The notes below the pieces were generated by a model that saw only the letters and a program-made list of their open reading frames with translations, made no database searches and had not been told where the DNA came from. Made by a program: the position numbers and the translations under genes. Below, in pieces: positions 7,926 to 16,242 of a stretch of 64,000 nt of DNA (position 1 is the first letter of the stretch; every line of letters begins with the position of its first letter). This stretch comes from Amycolatopsis regifaucium (GTDB lineage Bacteria > Actinomycetota > Actinomycetes > Mycobacteriales > Pseudonocardiaceae). Where the stretch lies: the NCBI RefSeq assembly GCF_001613935.1, contig NZ_LQCI01000009.1:214821-278820 (forward strand), read 5' to 3'.

Positions 7926-8603
7926 GTGACTTTGACGACGAGAGACCGCTTGGTCCGCGCGGCGGCCGAGCTTCTGCTGGAAGGCGGGCGCGACGCGCTG
8001 TCGACGCGCGCCGTCAGCGCCGCCGCCGGAGTGCAGGCCCCGACGCTCTACCGGCTCTTCGGTGACAAGGACGGGCTGCTCGACGCGGTCGCCACGTACG
8101 GCTTCGAGAGCTACCTCGCCGGGAAGCACGCCCTCGGTGAGACCGAGGATCCGATCGATGACCTGCGGCGCGGCTGGGACCTGCACGTCGAGTTCGGCCT
8201 CTCCCAGCCCGCGTTCTACCTACTCATGTACGGCGAGCCCCGGGTCCGTGAAGCACGCAAGGAAGCGGACGCGATCCTTCGCCGCATCGTCGGACGCATC
8301 GCCGAGGCCGGCCGCTTACGCGTGCCGGTCGAGCGGGCCGCCCAACTGGTGCACGCGACCGGGATGGGGGTGATCCTCTCGCTCATCGCGAGCCCGGCCG
8401 AGCGACGCGACCTCGGGCTGATCACCGCCGCCCGAGAACACGTCATCGCGACCATCACCACCGACACCGCCGCCGCTGACGATTCCGACGTCCCCTCCCG
8501 CGCGATCGCGCTCAAGGCCGCGCTGGAAAAGGACCCCGGCGACGCGCTGACCCCGGCCGAGCGCGCGTTGCTCGCCGAATGGCTCGACCGCGTCGCGCGG
8601 TGA
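7926..8603 (+). CDS. TetR/AcrR family transcriptional regulator
   Basis: 225 residues. The N-terminal TetR DNA-binding domain spans about residues 5-55 with the helix-turn-helix TRAVSAAAGVQAPTLYRLFG followed by DKDGLLDAV, the usual TetR signature. The C-terminal ligand-binding domain is helical and does not identify a ligand. The GTG start gives the expected short leader before the HTH. Divergence from the SDR gene and the shared palindrome suggest local control of that gene and itself. Confidence 0.88.
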   Translation: MTLTTRDRLVRAAAELLLEGGRDALSTRAVSAAAGVQAPTLYRLFGDKDGLLDAVATYGFESYLAGKHALGETEDPIDDLRRGWDLHVEFGLSQPAFYLLMYGEPRVREARKEADAILRRIVGRIAEAGRLRVPVERAAQLVHATGMGVILSLIASPAERRDLGLITAAREHVIATITTDTAAADDSDVPSRAIALKAALEKDPGDALTPAERALLAEWLDRVAR

Positions 8604-8604
8604 A

Positions 8605-9462
8605 CTACCGGCCGACCGTCCTCGCGGCCGCGACCGCCTGCCCGGCATAGGACCGTCCGAAGAGGACGGTGTGCACGAGCAGCGGGAACAGCTGGTGGGC
8701 CTCGGTCCGCTCGGTCCAGCCATCGGCGAGCGGCGCGATCTCCTGATAGGCGGCGAGCACGCGGTCCAGCAGCGGGCACCCGAACAGCCGCAGCATGGCC
8801 AGATCGGTCTCGCGATGACCGCCGTGCGCGGCGGGGTCGATGAGCGAAGCCTCGACGGCGCCCCACAGCACATTGCCGTTCCACAGATCGCCGTGCAGGC
8901 GGGCGGGCGGTTCCGCCGGTCCGGCCACCGCCGGAAGCCGCGCACAAGCCCGCTCGATCACCGCGGCCTCGTCGCCGTCCAACGTGCCCTCGTCGACCGC
9001 TCGGCGGACATACGGCAGGACCCGGTACTCGGCGTACCACCGCGGCCAGTCCTCCCCCGGCGCGTTCTCCATCCTGGCCAGTCCGATCCACGCGTCGACC
9101 GGCCCACCAGGCGGCGGCGAACCGAACCGGGGAGCGCCGGACGCGTGCAACGCCGCCAGTCCCCGCCCCAGCCGCTCCGCCGCGCGATGCGTCGGACGTC
9201 CTCCACCGACCAGTTCGGTCACCAGCCATTCGTCGTCGTGGCCGCGGACCTCGGGCACCCGGACCGCGCCCGCCTCACCCAGCCACCGCAGTCCCGCGGC
9301 CTCCGCGAGCGCCGCGCCGGGGGCATGGCCACGTTTGACGACGACGGTGTCACCACTGTCCAGTACGACCGCGGTCACCGCGCCCGCCAGTCGGTGCTGC
9401 TCGGCAACGGCTCGTCCGGTGATTCTTGTCGCCGCCTGGGCAGGTGTCGAAACCCGGGTCAT
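8605..9462 (-). CDS. Fructosamine kinase family protein
   Basis: 285 residues of the fructosamine-3-kinase/aminoglycoside-kinase-like fold. Visible motifs are VVVKRG (ATP-binding lysine), RLHGDLWNGNVLW (the catalytic HGDLW-x-GN loop) and SLIDPAAHGGHRETDLAML (metal-binding DPA followed by the family GHRE stretch). Family members phosphorylate ketoamines formed by glycation so that they decompose, a protein-repair role. The start overlaps the stop of the upstream AraC-family gene by ATGA, so the pair is translationally coupled. Confidence 0.87.
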   Translation of the reverse strand: MTRVSTPAQAATRITGRAVAEQHRLAGAVTAVVLDSGDTVVVKRGHAPGAALAEAAGLRWLGEAGAVRVPEVRGHDDEWLVTELVGGGRPTHRAAERLGRGLAALHASGAPRFGSPPPGGPVDAWIGLARMENAPGEDWPRWYAEYRVLPYVRRAVDEGTLDGDEAAVIERACARLPAVAGPAEPPARLHGDLWNGNVLWGAVEASLIDPAAHGGHRETDLAMLRLFGCPLLDRVLAAYQEIAPLADGWTERTEAHQLFPLLVHTVLFGRSYAGQAVAAARTVGR

Positions 9463-10301
9463 GCCCGCAATCTACCGGCGACGAACAACCCGGTCGGTTT
9501 CCCGATCTCGGTCGGCGTGCATCCGCTCAACGCCCGGAACTCCCGGGTCAGATGCGCTTGATCGCTGTAGCCGCCCAGGTACGCGATCTCCGCCCACGAC
9601 AGGGACGGCTCCCGGTTCAGCAGCGCCATCGTCCGGTTGAGCCGGGCGATCCGCCCGACCGTCTTGGGATTCAGCCCGATCTGCTCGCGGAACCGGGCGT
9701 TGAGGTGCTGGCGGCTCCAGCCGATCTCGTCCGCGAGCGCGTCGACGCGCACCTGCCCCGCCGACAGCCGCTCCCAGGCGTACCGGACGGGCGCGGACAA
9801 CGCCGGGCCACGAGCCAGCCTCGCCACCAGGTACTCGTCCAGCAGCCGGAACCGCTCCGGCCAGTCCGCCGTCTCCGCGAGCCGTTCGGTCAGCGATCCG
9901 GGCGGCATCACCTCGGCCGCGGCGACCACCGAATTCGTCAACTCCCGCAACGGAATCCCGAACAACGCGGCCGCGCCGAGCGGGCTCAGCGCGACGGAGA
10001 TGCCACGCGAGACCCCGGCCTGCTCCACGACCAGCGGCCGGTCCCGCAATCCCAGCACGGGCGAATCCGGGATCTCGCCGCCCGCCTCCGAACGGCGGAC
10101 GGGGGCTTCGAAGTCGATCACCCAGGTGAGCACGGACAACGGGGTGACCTGCCAGGAATTCGGCCCAGTGCCGGGTAGGTCGTGCGCGACATAACTGGAG
10201 ACATGGGCGGCGATGGCGGGGTGAGGCAGGTGGAGAAGGCGCTCCCCCGGCGCGCGATGGATCTCCCGCCGCGGCACCACGAGGCTCCAGCCACCCATCA
10301 C
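9459..10301 (-). CDS. AraC family transcriptional regulator
   Basis: 280 residues. The C-terminal third (about residues 180-270) is the double helix-turn-helix AraC domain: VDALADEIGWSRQHLNARF for the first and WAEIAYLGGYSDQAHLTREF for the second, followed by CTPTEI. The N-terminal part is a sensing domain of unknown ligand. It is upstream of and coupled to the fructosamine-kinase gene, and divergent from the alpha/beta hydrolase gene across 55 bp, so either neighbour could be a target. Confidence 0.88.
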   Translation of the reverse strand: MMGGWSLVVPRREIHRAPGERLLHLPHPAIAAHVSSYVAHDLPGTGPNSWQVTPLSVLTWVIDFEAPVRRSEAGGEIPDSPVLGLRDRPLVVEQAGVSRGISVALSPLGAAALFGIPLRELTNSVVAAAEVMPPGSLTERLAETADWPERFRLLDEYLVARLARGPALSAPVRYAWERLSAGQVRVDALADEIGWSRQHLNARFREQIGLNPKTVGRIARLNRTMALLNREPSLSWAEIAYLGGYSDQAHLTREFRALSGCTPTEIGKPTGLFVAGRLRA

Positions 10302-10356
10302 GCCATCTTACTTTCGTTCAAGACCGGCAACGGGGCTCCCACCTAGCGTTCTTCTC

Positions 10357-11223
10357 ATGACGAAAATCGGGGGATTCAGAAATCCGGCCGTCGAAAAACG
10401 CTATTACGCCGCCTATGACCGGGCCATCGCCGAGTGCCCGGAACCGGACGCGGTGCTCGACGTCGAGACGCCGCACGGCACCACCCGGGTCTATCGCTAC
10501 GGCGGTGACGGCCCGCCGATCGCCCTCCTGCCTGGTCTCATGGCGACGTCGGCCTGCTATGCGGCGTTGATTCCCTCGCTGGCCGAACGGCATCGGATCT
10601 ACGCGATCGACACGCTCGGCGAGGCGGGCCGAAGCGTGCAGGTCCGGCCGTTCAAGGACATCCGGGACCGCGCGATCGCTCTCGACGACGTCTTCGCAAG
10701 CCTGGGGCTGACCTCGGTGCACCTCGTCGGCGGTTCGACCGGTGGCTGGCACGCGGTGAACCAGGCGATCCACGCCCCCGGACGGCTCGCGTCCCTCGGG
10801 CTGCTCGACGCGACCACTGTCTCGGCCCCCTTCACCCGGAAGGTGTTCTGGTACGGCGCGGTCGCCGCGATCCTCGACAACGATCGGCTGTGGCGCGGCT
10901 TCCTGAAGTGGTCGGCGGGGGCGGACGTCCTCGATCAACCCGCGGCTCAGCTCGTCCTCGCCGGGATCAGGTCCTACCGGGCGCGAGTGCCCTTTCAAAC
11001 CTGCCCGGCCGAGGAGGCACTCCGGTCGGTCAAGCTGCCGGTGTTCGCCTTGTTCGGCGCACGCAGCGTCGTGCACGACTCCATCGTGGCGGCCGGACGA
11101 CTCAAGGACCTGGTCCCCCACGCCGACGTCGAGGTCCTGCCCGACGCCGGGCACTACCTCTATCTACGGCCGGAGGATCGTGCCCTGATCGTCGAACGAA
11201 TCCTCCGGTCGGCCCCCGAGTAG
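10357..11223 (+). CDS. Alpha/beta hydrolase
   Basis: 288 residues with the alpha/beta-hydrolase fold: the oxyanion region in LLPGLMAT, nucleophile elbow VGGSTGGW with Ser127, and the histidine in PDAGHYLY (His266). An acid residue is expected near FALFGARS but is not obvious. A hydrophobic, helical cap lies between residues 150 and 210. Substrate unknown; esterase or lactonase are possible. It is divergent from the AraC gene. Confidence 0.85.
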   Translation: MTKIGGFRNPAVEKRYYAAYDRAIAECPEPDAVLDVETPHGTTRVYRYGGDGPPIALLPGLMATSACYAALIPSLAERHRIYAIDTLGEAGRSVQVRPFKDIRDRAIALDDVFASLGLTSVHLVGGSTGGWHAVNQAIHAPGRLASLGLLDATTVSAPFTRKVFWYGAVAAILDNDRLWRGFLKWSAGADVLDQPAAQLVLAGIRSYRARVPFQTCPAEEALRSVKLPVFALFGARSVVHDSIVAAGRLKDLVPHADVEVLPDAGHYLYLRPEDRALIVERILRSAPE

Positions 11224-11228
11224 CTTCT

Positions 11229-11618
11229 TCAGGCCGCGCTTTGACGCGAAGCGGTCACCGAGCGCCCGCGCGCCGCCGCCAGGCTGGCCCGGCAAGCGGC
11301 GATCAGCCGGGTCGACGCGGCGCTCTCGCCCCGGCCACAGCGGGGGCAGGACATCGTGACCGCACCGGACAGCTCGTCGACGGAAACGGTCAGCGCGGTC
11401 GCGCAGGAGCGGCACCAGCGGTGCCGGGTGACCGGGTTGACGTGCAGTGGGGAGGCGACGCACTGGTGGATCCAGCGGCCGTGCACGTGGCAGGTCAGGC
11501 GATCGTCCGGAGCCAGGCGGCCGACGTCTTCCGCGTCGTCCTCCATCGCCAGCAGAACCGGCAGGGCGCGGCTCACCGGGTTCGGCCGCGGGTTCAAGGC
11601 CAGTGTCGTGGTGTTCAT
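11229..11618 (-). CDS. Cysteine-rich (zinc-ribbon-like) hypothetical protein
   Basis: 129 residues from the ATG that has AAGGAG seven bases upstream. The C-terminal half contains RLTCHVHGRWIHQC, then HRWCRSCATA and MSCPRCGRG, i.e. two CxxC knuckles resembling a zinc ribbon. I do not recognise the family. It is convergent with the alpha/beta hydrolase gene (5 bp between stops) and divergent from the thioesterase-like gene. Confidence 0.6.
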   Translation of the reverse strand: MNTTTLALNPRPNPVSRALPVLLAMEDDAEDVGRLAPDDRLTCHVHGRWIHQCVASPLHVNPVTRHRWCRSCATALTVSVDELSGAVTMSCPRCGRGESAASTRLIAACRASLAAARGRSVTASRQSAA

Positions 11619-11785
11619 CGCTTTCTCCTTCCGGCTCTTATCAAGACGTCGAACGAGGGGCGCCAGATACGACACGGCCGGGCGACCGTTCTCGAAGACG
11701 CGTATACCTCCCCCGGCCGGGTGAATTGATCTTGGTCGACCGCAAACTGTTACCCCGTCCGGGAATGACGCGTATCTTTCGGATC

Positions 11786-12541
11786 ATGCCGACCGCACTC
11801 ATCCCACTGTCCACAGCAGACAGTCGCGGCGCGCGCTACCTGCTGCTCCCGCCCGCGGGCGGCACGCTCCGCGCGTTCGGCCCGCTCGCCGGGCAGGCCC
11901 GGGCGGATGTTTGGGGCGTGGAATATCCCGGGCATGGGGATCAACTCGCAGAGGCTCCCGCAACGTCCCTCGAAGACCTCGGCGCGCAGTTGGCGCAGGA
12001 GGTGACGCGCGACTGGTTCTCCCGCACCGTCGTGATCGGTTTCGGAATGGGCGCCTTCGTCGCCTTGGAAACGGCTCAGCGTCTCGGCGTCGCCCCCGGC
12101 GCGTTCATCGTCGCGGACGCGTGTGCCCCGCAACGTCGCTCGCCGGACATGCACGCCAAGACGGCCGCTTCGGCCATGGGGCGGGTGTTCGGCCGCACCG
12201 GGCTCACCCCGGTCGCGGGCTACCGCGATGCGCCGGAACGCTGGGAATACGCGCTGGACCTGCTGCTCGGCGACCTCCAGTTGCTCAACGCCTACCGCGG
12301 GCCGGCGCGGACCCGGCTTTCGTGCCCGATCGCGGCGATGCGAGGCATCGACGATCCCGCGTTCGCTTCGGGTGACGACGCCACGGGCGGCTGGCGGGTG
12401 TGGACGTCCGGTCCGTTCGTGGGCCGCGTCGTCCCCGGCGGGCATCTCGGGGTGCTCGAAACCGGCAGGGAGGCCGAGTTCTGGGCTCGGATCCATCGAC
12501 TGGAAGCGGCCTTCCTCGACGTCGAGCCGGAAGTCGCCTGA
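11786..12541 (+). CDS. Type II thioesterase-like protein without the catalytic serine
   Basis: 251 residues with the layout of type II (editing) thioesterases of the GrsT family: an early LLPPAGGTLRAF, WGVEYPGHGDQ, the elbow region, IAAMRGIDDP (acid) and VPGGHLGVL (His220). In active enzymes the elbow reads GHSMG; here it is GFGMG, so the nucleophilic serine is Gly87 and the preceding histidine is Phe. The codon is GGA, two base changes from any serine TCN codon and one from AGY. No NRPS or PKS genes are nearby. It may be a non-catalytic acyl- or carrier-binding protein. ATG 11786 is preferred; ATG 11765 is in frame. Confidence 0.75.
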   Translation: MPTALIPLSTADSRGARYLLLPPAGGTLRAFGPLAGQARADVWGVEYPGHGDQLAEAPATSLEDLGAQLAQEVTRDWFSRTVVIGFGMGAFVALETAQRLGVAPGAFIVADACAPQRRSPDMHAKTAASAMGRVFGRTGLTPVAGYRDAPERWEYALDLLLGDLQLLNAYRGPARTRLSCPIAAMRGIDDPAFASGDDATGGWRVWTSGPFVGRVVPGGHLGVLETGREAEFWARIHRLEAAFLDVEPEVA

Positions 12542-12555
12542 TCCGGTCCACCACG

Positions 12556-12606
12556 CCGTGAAGGCCTCCTTTCCTACTCTGACGGTAGGAAAGGAGGCCT
12601 TCACGG
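12556..12606. terminator. Large perfect inverted repeat between convergent genes
   Basis: A perfect 22-bp inverted repeat (12556-12577 and 12585-12606; core AAGGCCTCCTTTCCTAC) with a 7-nt loop lies between the thioesterase-like and xylA stops. An imperfect relative occurs at 29041-29090, so this is a dispersed element that probably acts as a bidirectional terminator. Confidence 0.8.
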
Positions 12607-12625
12607 ACTTGTCACCCGCCGCGTC

Positions 12626-13795
12626 TCAGCGCGCCCCGGTGAGGTGTTCGAGCGCCAGCTGGGACAGGCGGACGAAGCCGTAACCGCGTTCCGCGGCCTT
12701 GTCCGGATCGAAGTCCTCGAACGCCGACCGGTCGGCCAGCAGGTCCGCGGCCGTTTCGCCCTCGTTGAGCGTCGGCGTCGCCAGTTCCGGGACGAGGGCG
12801 TCCGCCAGCGCGGCCTGCACCTCGGGGTCGGCGCGGAAGGCGCGGGCGCGTTCGGCGAACAGCAGATAGCTGGCCATGTTGGCCTCGGCGCTCGCCCAGA
12901 CCCCGTCCATGTTCTCCGTGCGCAGCGGCTTGTAGTCGAAGTGACGCGGCCCGTCGTAGCCGCCGTGCTCCAGCAGGTCGACGAGGAAGAACGACGACAG
13001 GACGTCACCGTGGCCGAAGACGAGGTCCTGATCGAACCGCGGGCCGCGCTGGCCGTTGAGGTCGATGTGGAACAGTTTGCCCTGCCACAGCGCCTGGCCG
13101 ATGCCGTGGACAATGTTGAGCCCGGCCATCTGCTCGTGCCCGACCTCCGGATTCACGCCGACGATCTCGTGATTCTGCAGTGTCGAGATGAACGCCAGCG
13201 CGTGGCCGACGGTCGGCAGCAGGATGTCGCCGCGCGGCTCGTTCGGCTTCGGCTCCAGCGCGAGCCTGAGCCCGTAACCCTGGTCGATGACGTACTGCGC
13301 GAGGAAGTCGATGCCTTCGCGGTAGCGGTCCATCGCCGCGCGGACGTCCTTCGCGGCGTCGGTCTCGCTGCCTTCGCGACCGCCCCAGAGCACGAACGTC
13401 GACGCGCCGAGTTCGGCGGCGAGGTCGAGGTTCCGCAGCACCTTCCGCAGGGCGTAGCGGCGGACGTCACGATCGTTGCTGGTCAGGCCGCCGTCCTTGA
13501 AGACGGGGTGGCTGAACAGGTTCGTGGTCACCATCGGGACGACGAGGCCGGTTTCGGCGAGCGCGGCCTGGAACCGCTTCAGGTGCCGGGAGCGCTCCGC
13601 GTCGCCCGAGCCGAACGGGATGAGGTCGTCGTCGTGGAAAGTGATCCCCCAGGCACCCAGGTCGGACAGCCGGTGCACGGCCTCGACCGGGTCGAGTGGG
13701 CCGCGCGTGGCCGAACCGAACATGTCGTTCGCCTGCCAGCCCACGGTCCACAGCCCGAAGCTGAACTTGTCCTCACGCGTCGGAGCCTGGGTCAT
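12626..13795 (-). CDS. xylA: Xylose isomerase
   Basis: 389 residues, the length of actinomycete class I xylose isomerases, which interconvert D-xylose and D-xylulose (and glucose and fructose). Active-site motifs are all present: [10 protein letters not shown] with His54 and Asp57, [33 protein letters not shown] with the metal-binding glutamate, [12 protein letters not shown] and FHIDLNGQ. Two metal ions are used. The ATG has GGAGG six bases upstream. It is divergent from a ROK regulator with two matching palindromes in the gap, so xylose induction is likely. No xylulokinase gene follows in this window. Confidence 0.96.
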   Translation of the reverse strand: MTQAPTREDKFSFGLWTVGWQANDMFGSATRGPLDPVEAVHRLSDLGAWGITFHDDDLIPFGSGDAERSRHLKRFQAALAETGLVVPMVTTNLFSHPVFKDGGLTSNDRDVRRYALRKVLRNLDLAAELGASTFVLWGGREGSETDAAKDVRAAMDRYREGIDFLAQYVIDQGYGLRLALEPKPNEPRGDILLPTVGHALAFISTLQNHEIVGVNPEVGHEQMAGLNIVHGIGQALWQGKLFHIDLNGQRGPRFDQDLVFGHGDVLSSFFLVDLLEHGGYDGPRHFDYKPLRTENMDGVWASAEANMASYLLFAERARAFRADPEVQAALADALVPELATPTLNEGETAADLLADRSAFEDFDPDKAAERGYGFVRLSQLALEHLTGAR

Positions 13796-13809
13796 CTCGC
13801 CTCCACCAA

Positions 13810-13830
13810 TTAGTTTGATGCCTGAACTTA
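13810..13830. promoter_or_regulatory. ROK-type operator candidate, xylA-proximal
   Basis: TTAGTTT-GATGCCT-GAACTTA is an imperfect palindrome (five of seven arm positions pair). Its core GATGCCTGAAC (13817-13827) is the exact reverse complement of GTTCAGGCATC in the second site at 13859-13879. It begins 15 bp from the xylA start, a position suited to repression. Confidence 0.55.
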
Positions 13831-13858
13831 TCGACGCGCACCCCGGCGGGTCAAGGCT

Positions 13859-13879
13859 TTCGTTCAGGCATCGAACGAA
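13859..13879. promoter_or_regulatory. ROK-type operator candidate, regulator-proximal
   Basis: TTCGTTC-AGGCATC-GAACGAA is a perfect 7-bp inverted repeat with a 7-bp spacer, ending 12 bp before the regulator's ATG. Together with the 13810-13830 site it gives two facing copies of the same sequence between the divergent genes, consistent with auto- and cross-regulation by the ROK protein. Confidence 0.6.
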
Positions 13880-13891
13880 TACAATCGCGCG

Positions 13892-15073
13892 ATGATCGGC
13901 ACGCGCCCCGCGGGACAGCACACTGTGCGGCAGCACAACGCCGCCCTCGTCCTCGGCGCGATCGCCGACGGCCCGGGGGCCTCACGGGCGGGCCTCTCCG
14001 CCACCACCGGACTCACGAAGGCCACGGTGTCGAGCGTGGTCGACCGCCTGATCGCCGCGGATCTCGTGGCCGAAGGCGAACCGGAGCGACGCGTCGGCCC
14101 AGGGCGGCGCGGCACCGTCGTCTCCCTGTCCCCCACCGGGCCGCACGGGCTCGGAATCGAGATCGGCGTCGACTACCTGGCGTCCTGCCTGGTCGACTTG
14201 ACCGGCACCGTCCGGGCGGAGGAGGTCCGGTACGCCGACAACCGGACTCCGCGGGTTTTCCAACGTGTGTCGGCGTTTCTGCGTAAGGCACGCGAGCAGG
14301 CGGAGGTGCTCGGCGTACCTGTCGGAGGCGTCGGCATCGCGGTGCCGGGAGTGGTCGAGTCCGCCGGCGGGCTCGTGCGTCTCGCCCCCAACCTGGGCTG
14401 GCGCGACGTCGACCTCGCGGATCGGCTCGGCGAGACCTTCACCGTCGCCAACGAAGCCAACTTCGCCGCACTCGCCGAACTCTGGCACGGCACGGCGTTG
14501 CCGGATTTCGTCCACGTGTCCGGCGAGATCGGGATCGGCGCGGGCATCGTGCTCGATCGTGCCCTGTTCGAGGGGGTGCGCGGCGCGGGTGGCGAGATCG
14601 GCCATCTCCCGGTGGCTCCCGACGGTCCGCCGTGCTCCTGCGGCGCGAACGGTTGCCTGGAACGGATGGCCGGACAGGAGGAGATCCTGCGGCTCGCGGG
14701 CGCGGAGACGGTCGACGACCTGATCTCCGCGCTGGAGTCCGGAGACGACGCGGCCGGCGCCGCCGTCACCACCGCCGCGGGACATCTCGGCATCGGACTG
14801 TCCACCGTGGTCAACCTGATGGACGTCCCGGCGGTGGTGCTAGGCGGAACCTACGCGCGACTCGAGCCTTGGCTGCGTGAGCCACTCCTCGCCGAATTGA
14901 AACGCCGCGTGCCCAGCACGGCTTGGTCGCCGGTGCGCGTCATCCGTTCGGCGCTCGGCACGGGAGCCGCCGTACGCGGCGCGGCCGGCTCGGTCATCCG
15001 CGGCATCCTCGCGGATCCCGAGCACTATCTCACGACTCATTGGCCATCTGATCAGGACGCTCGGGCCCGGTGA
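13892..15073 (+). CDS. ROK family transcriptional repressor (XylR-type)
   Basis: 393 residues. A winged helix-turn-helix occupies roughly residues 12-70 ([20 protein letters not shown]). It is followed by the ROK sugar-kinase-like domain with the nucleotide-loop-like GIEIGVDY and AVPGVVES, and [11 protein letters not shown] with the zinc-binding [10 protein letters not shown] at about 249-258. Divergence from xylA and the paired palindromes in the gap make it the probable xylose-responsive repressor. Its last 44 bases overlap the 3' end of the opposite-strand gene. Confidence 0.9.
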   Translation: MIGTRPAGQHTVRQHNAALVLGAIADGPGASRAGLSATTGLTKATVSSVVDRLIAADLVAEGEPERRVGPGRRGTVVSLSPTGPHGLGIEIGVDYLASCLVDLTGTVRAEEVRYADNRTPRVFQRVSAFLRKAREQAEVLGVPVGGVGIAVPGVVESAGGLVRLAPNLGWRDVDLADRLGETFTVANEANFAALAELWHGTALPDFVHVSGEIGIGAGIVLDRALFEGVRGAGGEIGHLPVAPDGPPCSCGANGCLERMAGQEEILRLAGAETVDDLISALESGDDAAGAAVTTAAGHLGIGLSTVVNLMDVPAVVLGGTYARLEPWLREPLLAELKRRVPSTAWSPVRVIRSALGTGAAVRGAAGSVIRGILADPEHYLTTHWPSDQDARAR

Positions 15074-15488
15074 GCCCGGGCAGCAACGGCTCGATCGCCC
15101 GCGCCCGCTGCTCGATGTCGGGACGCTCAGCTCGACGCGCGTAGGCGATGAGGGCTTCGCGGTCCTCGCGCGGAAGCCAGCCTTGCTCGCAGCCCGTTTC
15201 CAGTCGCACGAGGTGCTGCACCAGCTCGGCAGACTCACCGAAGTCCCGCATCCGGCGCGTCAGCAGTTCCGCCGCGGCGAGGTAGCCGTTGTTCCACGCG
15301 TGGACCGCCAGCAGCTGCGCCGTCGCCGCGAGGATGTCGCCGAGGTGGAACCCGCCCTCCGCGGCGAGATGTCCGGCGAGCCGGAAACTGCGTCTGCCCT
15401 CGCCGACGGGCCCCTCCTCGCGAATCGCCTGGAGCAACGCCCCGACCTGCCGCGTCAGGTAGTCCTGCCCCGCGCTCTCCACCGTCAT
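15030..15488 (-). CDS. Helical hypothetical protein
   Basis: 152 residues, predicted mostly alpha-helical, with leucine- and alanine-rich stretches (GDILAATAQLLAVHAWNNGYLAAAELLTRRM in consecutive helices). I recognise no family or catalytic motif. Its stop lies inside the 3' end of the ROK regulator gene, giving a 44-bp convergent overlap. Coding potential looks real from its continuous helical composition and a well placed ATG. Confidence 0.5.
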   Translation of the reverse strand: MTVESAGQDYLTRQVGALLQAIREEGPVGEGRRSFRLAGHLAAEGGFHLGDILAATAQLLAVHAWNNGYLAAAELLTRRMRDFGESAELVQHLVRLETGCEQGWLPREDREALIAYARRAERPDIEQRARAIEPLLPGLTGPERPDQMANES

Positions 15489-15614
15489 CGCATCCCTCCA
15501 CCCGGTCGCCGCGATCGTAGGGAGGTGTCAATGGGGTTGGCGCCGGATACATCGAATGCCGAACCGTTATCACCCGAATGGGCCCGAAGCGGCGAGCGCC
15601 GGTGCCCCGCAGAA

Positions 15615-15636
15615 CGCATTTAGAGGACTAAATGCG
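15615..15636. terminator. Tetraloop hairpin overlapping the bkdR stop codon
   Basis: CGCATTTAG-AGGA-CTAAATGCG: perfect 9-bp arms around a 4-nt loop, with the bkdR TAG stop (15628-15630) inside the right arm. Sequence relatives with the same TCCT/AGGA loop occur at 37551-37571 and 51246-51265. Confidence 0.65.
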
Positions 15637-16164
15637 CGGCGCCAAGCCGGGCTGCTCTTCGAAGATCAGCCAGGTTCGGGTGGACCGGACGCCGTCCAGT
15701 GCCTGAAGCCGTTCCAGGACGACGTCCCGCAGTGACGCGTTGTCCGGCGTCCGCACCAGCAGCAGGATGTCGAAGTCGCCTCCGACCAGCGACACGTGCT
15801 CGACGTACGGGATCTCCCGCAACTCCGCCGACATCGTGCGCCACGACGTCTGCTCGACGGTGATCAGGATGTACGCGCTCGTCCCGAGCCCGGCCCGCCG
15901 CGGGTCGATCTTCGCGCCGAAGCCGGTGATCACGCCTTCGGACATCAGCCGCTCGAGTCTCGCGTAGGCGTTGGTGCGCGAGATGTGCAGCCGTTCCGCC
16001 AGGGCGCGGACGGCGAGCCTGCCGTCGGCGGACAGTACGGCGAGGATGGCGCGGTCGATGTCATCGAGGGCAAGGACCGTTCGTCCCGGATCCGGCCCGT
16101 GAGCCACGCCACTCGTGGACGCTTGGCTCGACTGAACCGATCCTGTGGACAGTTTGTCGCTCAT
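15628..16164 (-). CDS. bkdR: Lrp/AsnC family regulator of the bkd operon
   Basis: 178 residues. After a polar N-terminal tail of about 28 residues comes the Lrp helix-turn-helix (DRAILAVLSADGRLAVRALAERLHISRTNAYARLERL), then the RAM/AsnC ligand-sensing domain from about residue 95 (TSAYILITVEQ, VSLVGGDFDILLLVRT). Lrp-type BkdR proteins sense branched-chain amino acids or 2-oxoacids and control the branched-chain dehydrogenase genes. It is divergent from bkdA across 78 bp, matching that arrangement in other actinomycetes. Confidence 0.88.
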   Translation of the reverse strand: MSDKLSTGSVQSSQASTSGVAHGPDPGRTVLALDDIDRAILAVLSADGRLAVRALAERLHISRTNAYARLERLMSEGVITGFGAKIDPRRAGLGTSAYILITVEQTSWRTMSAELREIPYVEHVSLVGGDFDILLLVRTPDNASLRDVVLERLQALDGVRSTRTWLIFEEQPGLAPRI

Positions 16165-16242
16165 TTCGCCTGCCTCTTGAACACGGGGACACCAGAAACC
16201 ACGATCTCAGCATCATATGTCTGTGAAAGGTGGTGTTGCGCC

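Noticed and set aside
11786..12541. Part of an NRPS/PKS cluster because of the thioesterase-like gene
   Set aside because: No carrier, condensation or ketosynthase domains occur within the window, and the protein lacks its nucleophile.
16165..16242. A specific BkdR operator or sigma-70 promoter
   Set aside because: TTGAAC at 16177 and CATATG nearby are suggestive but the spacing does not give a convincing promoter or palindrome.
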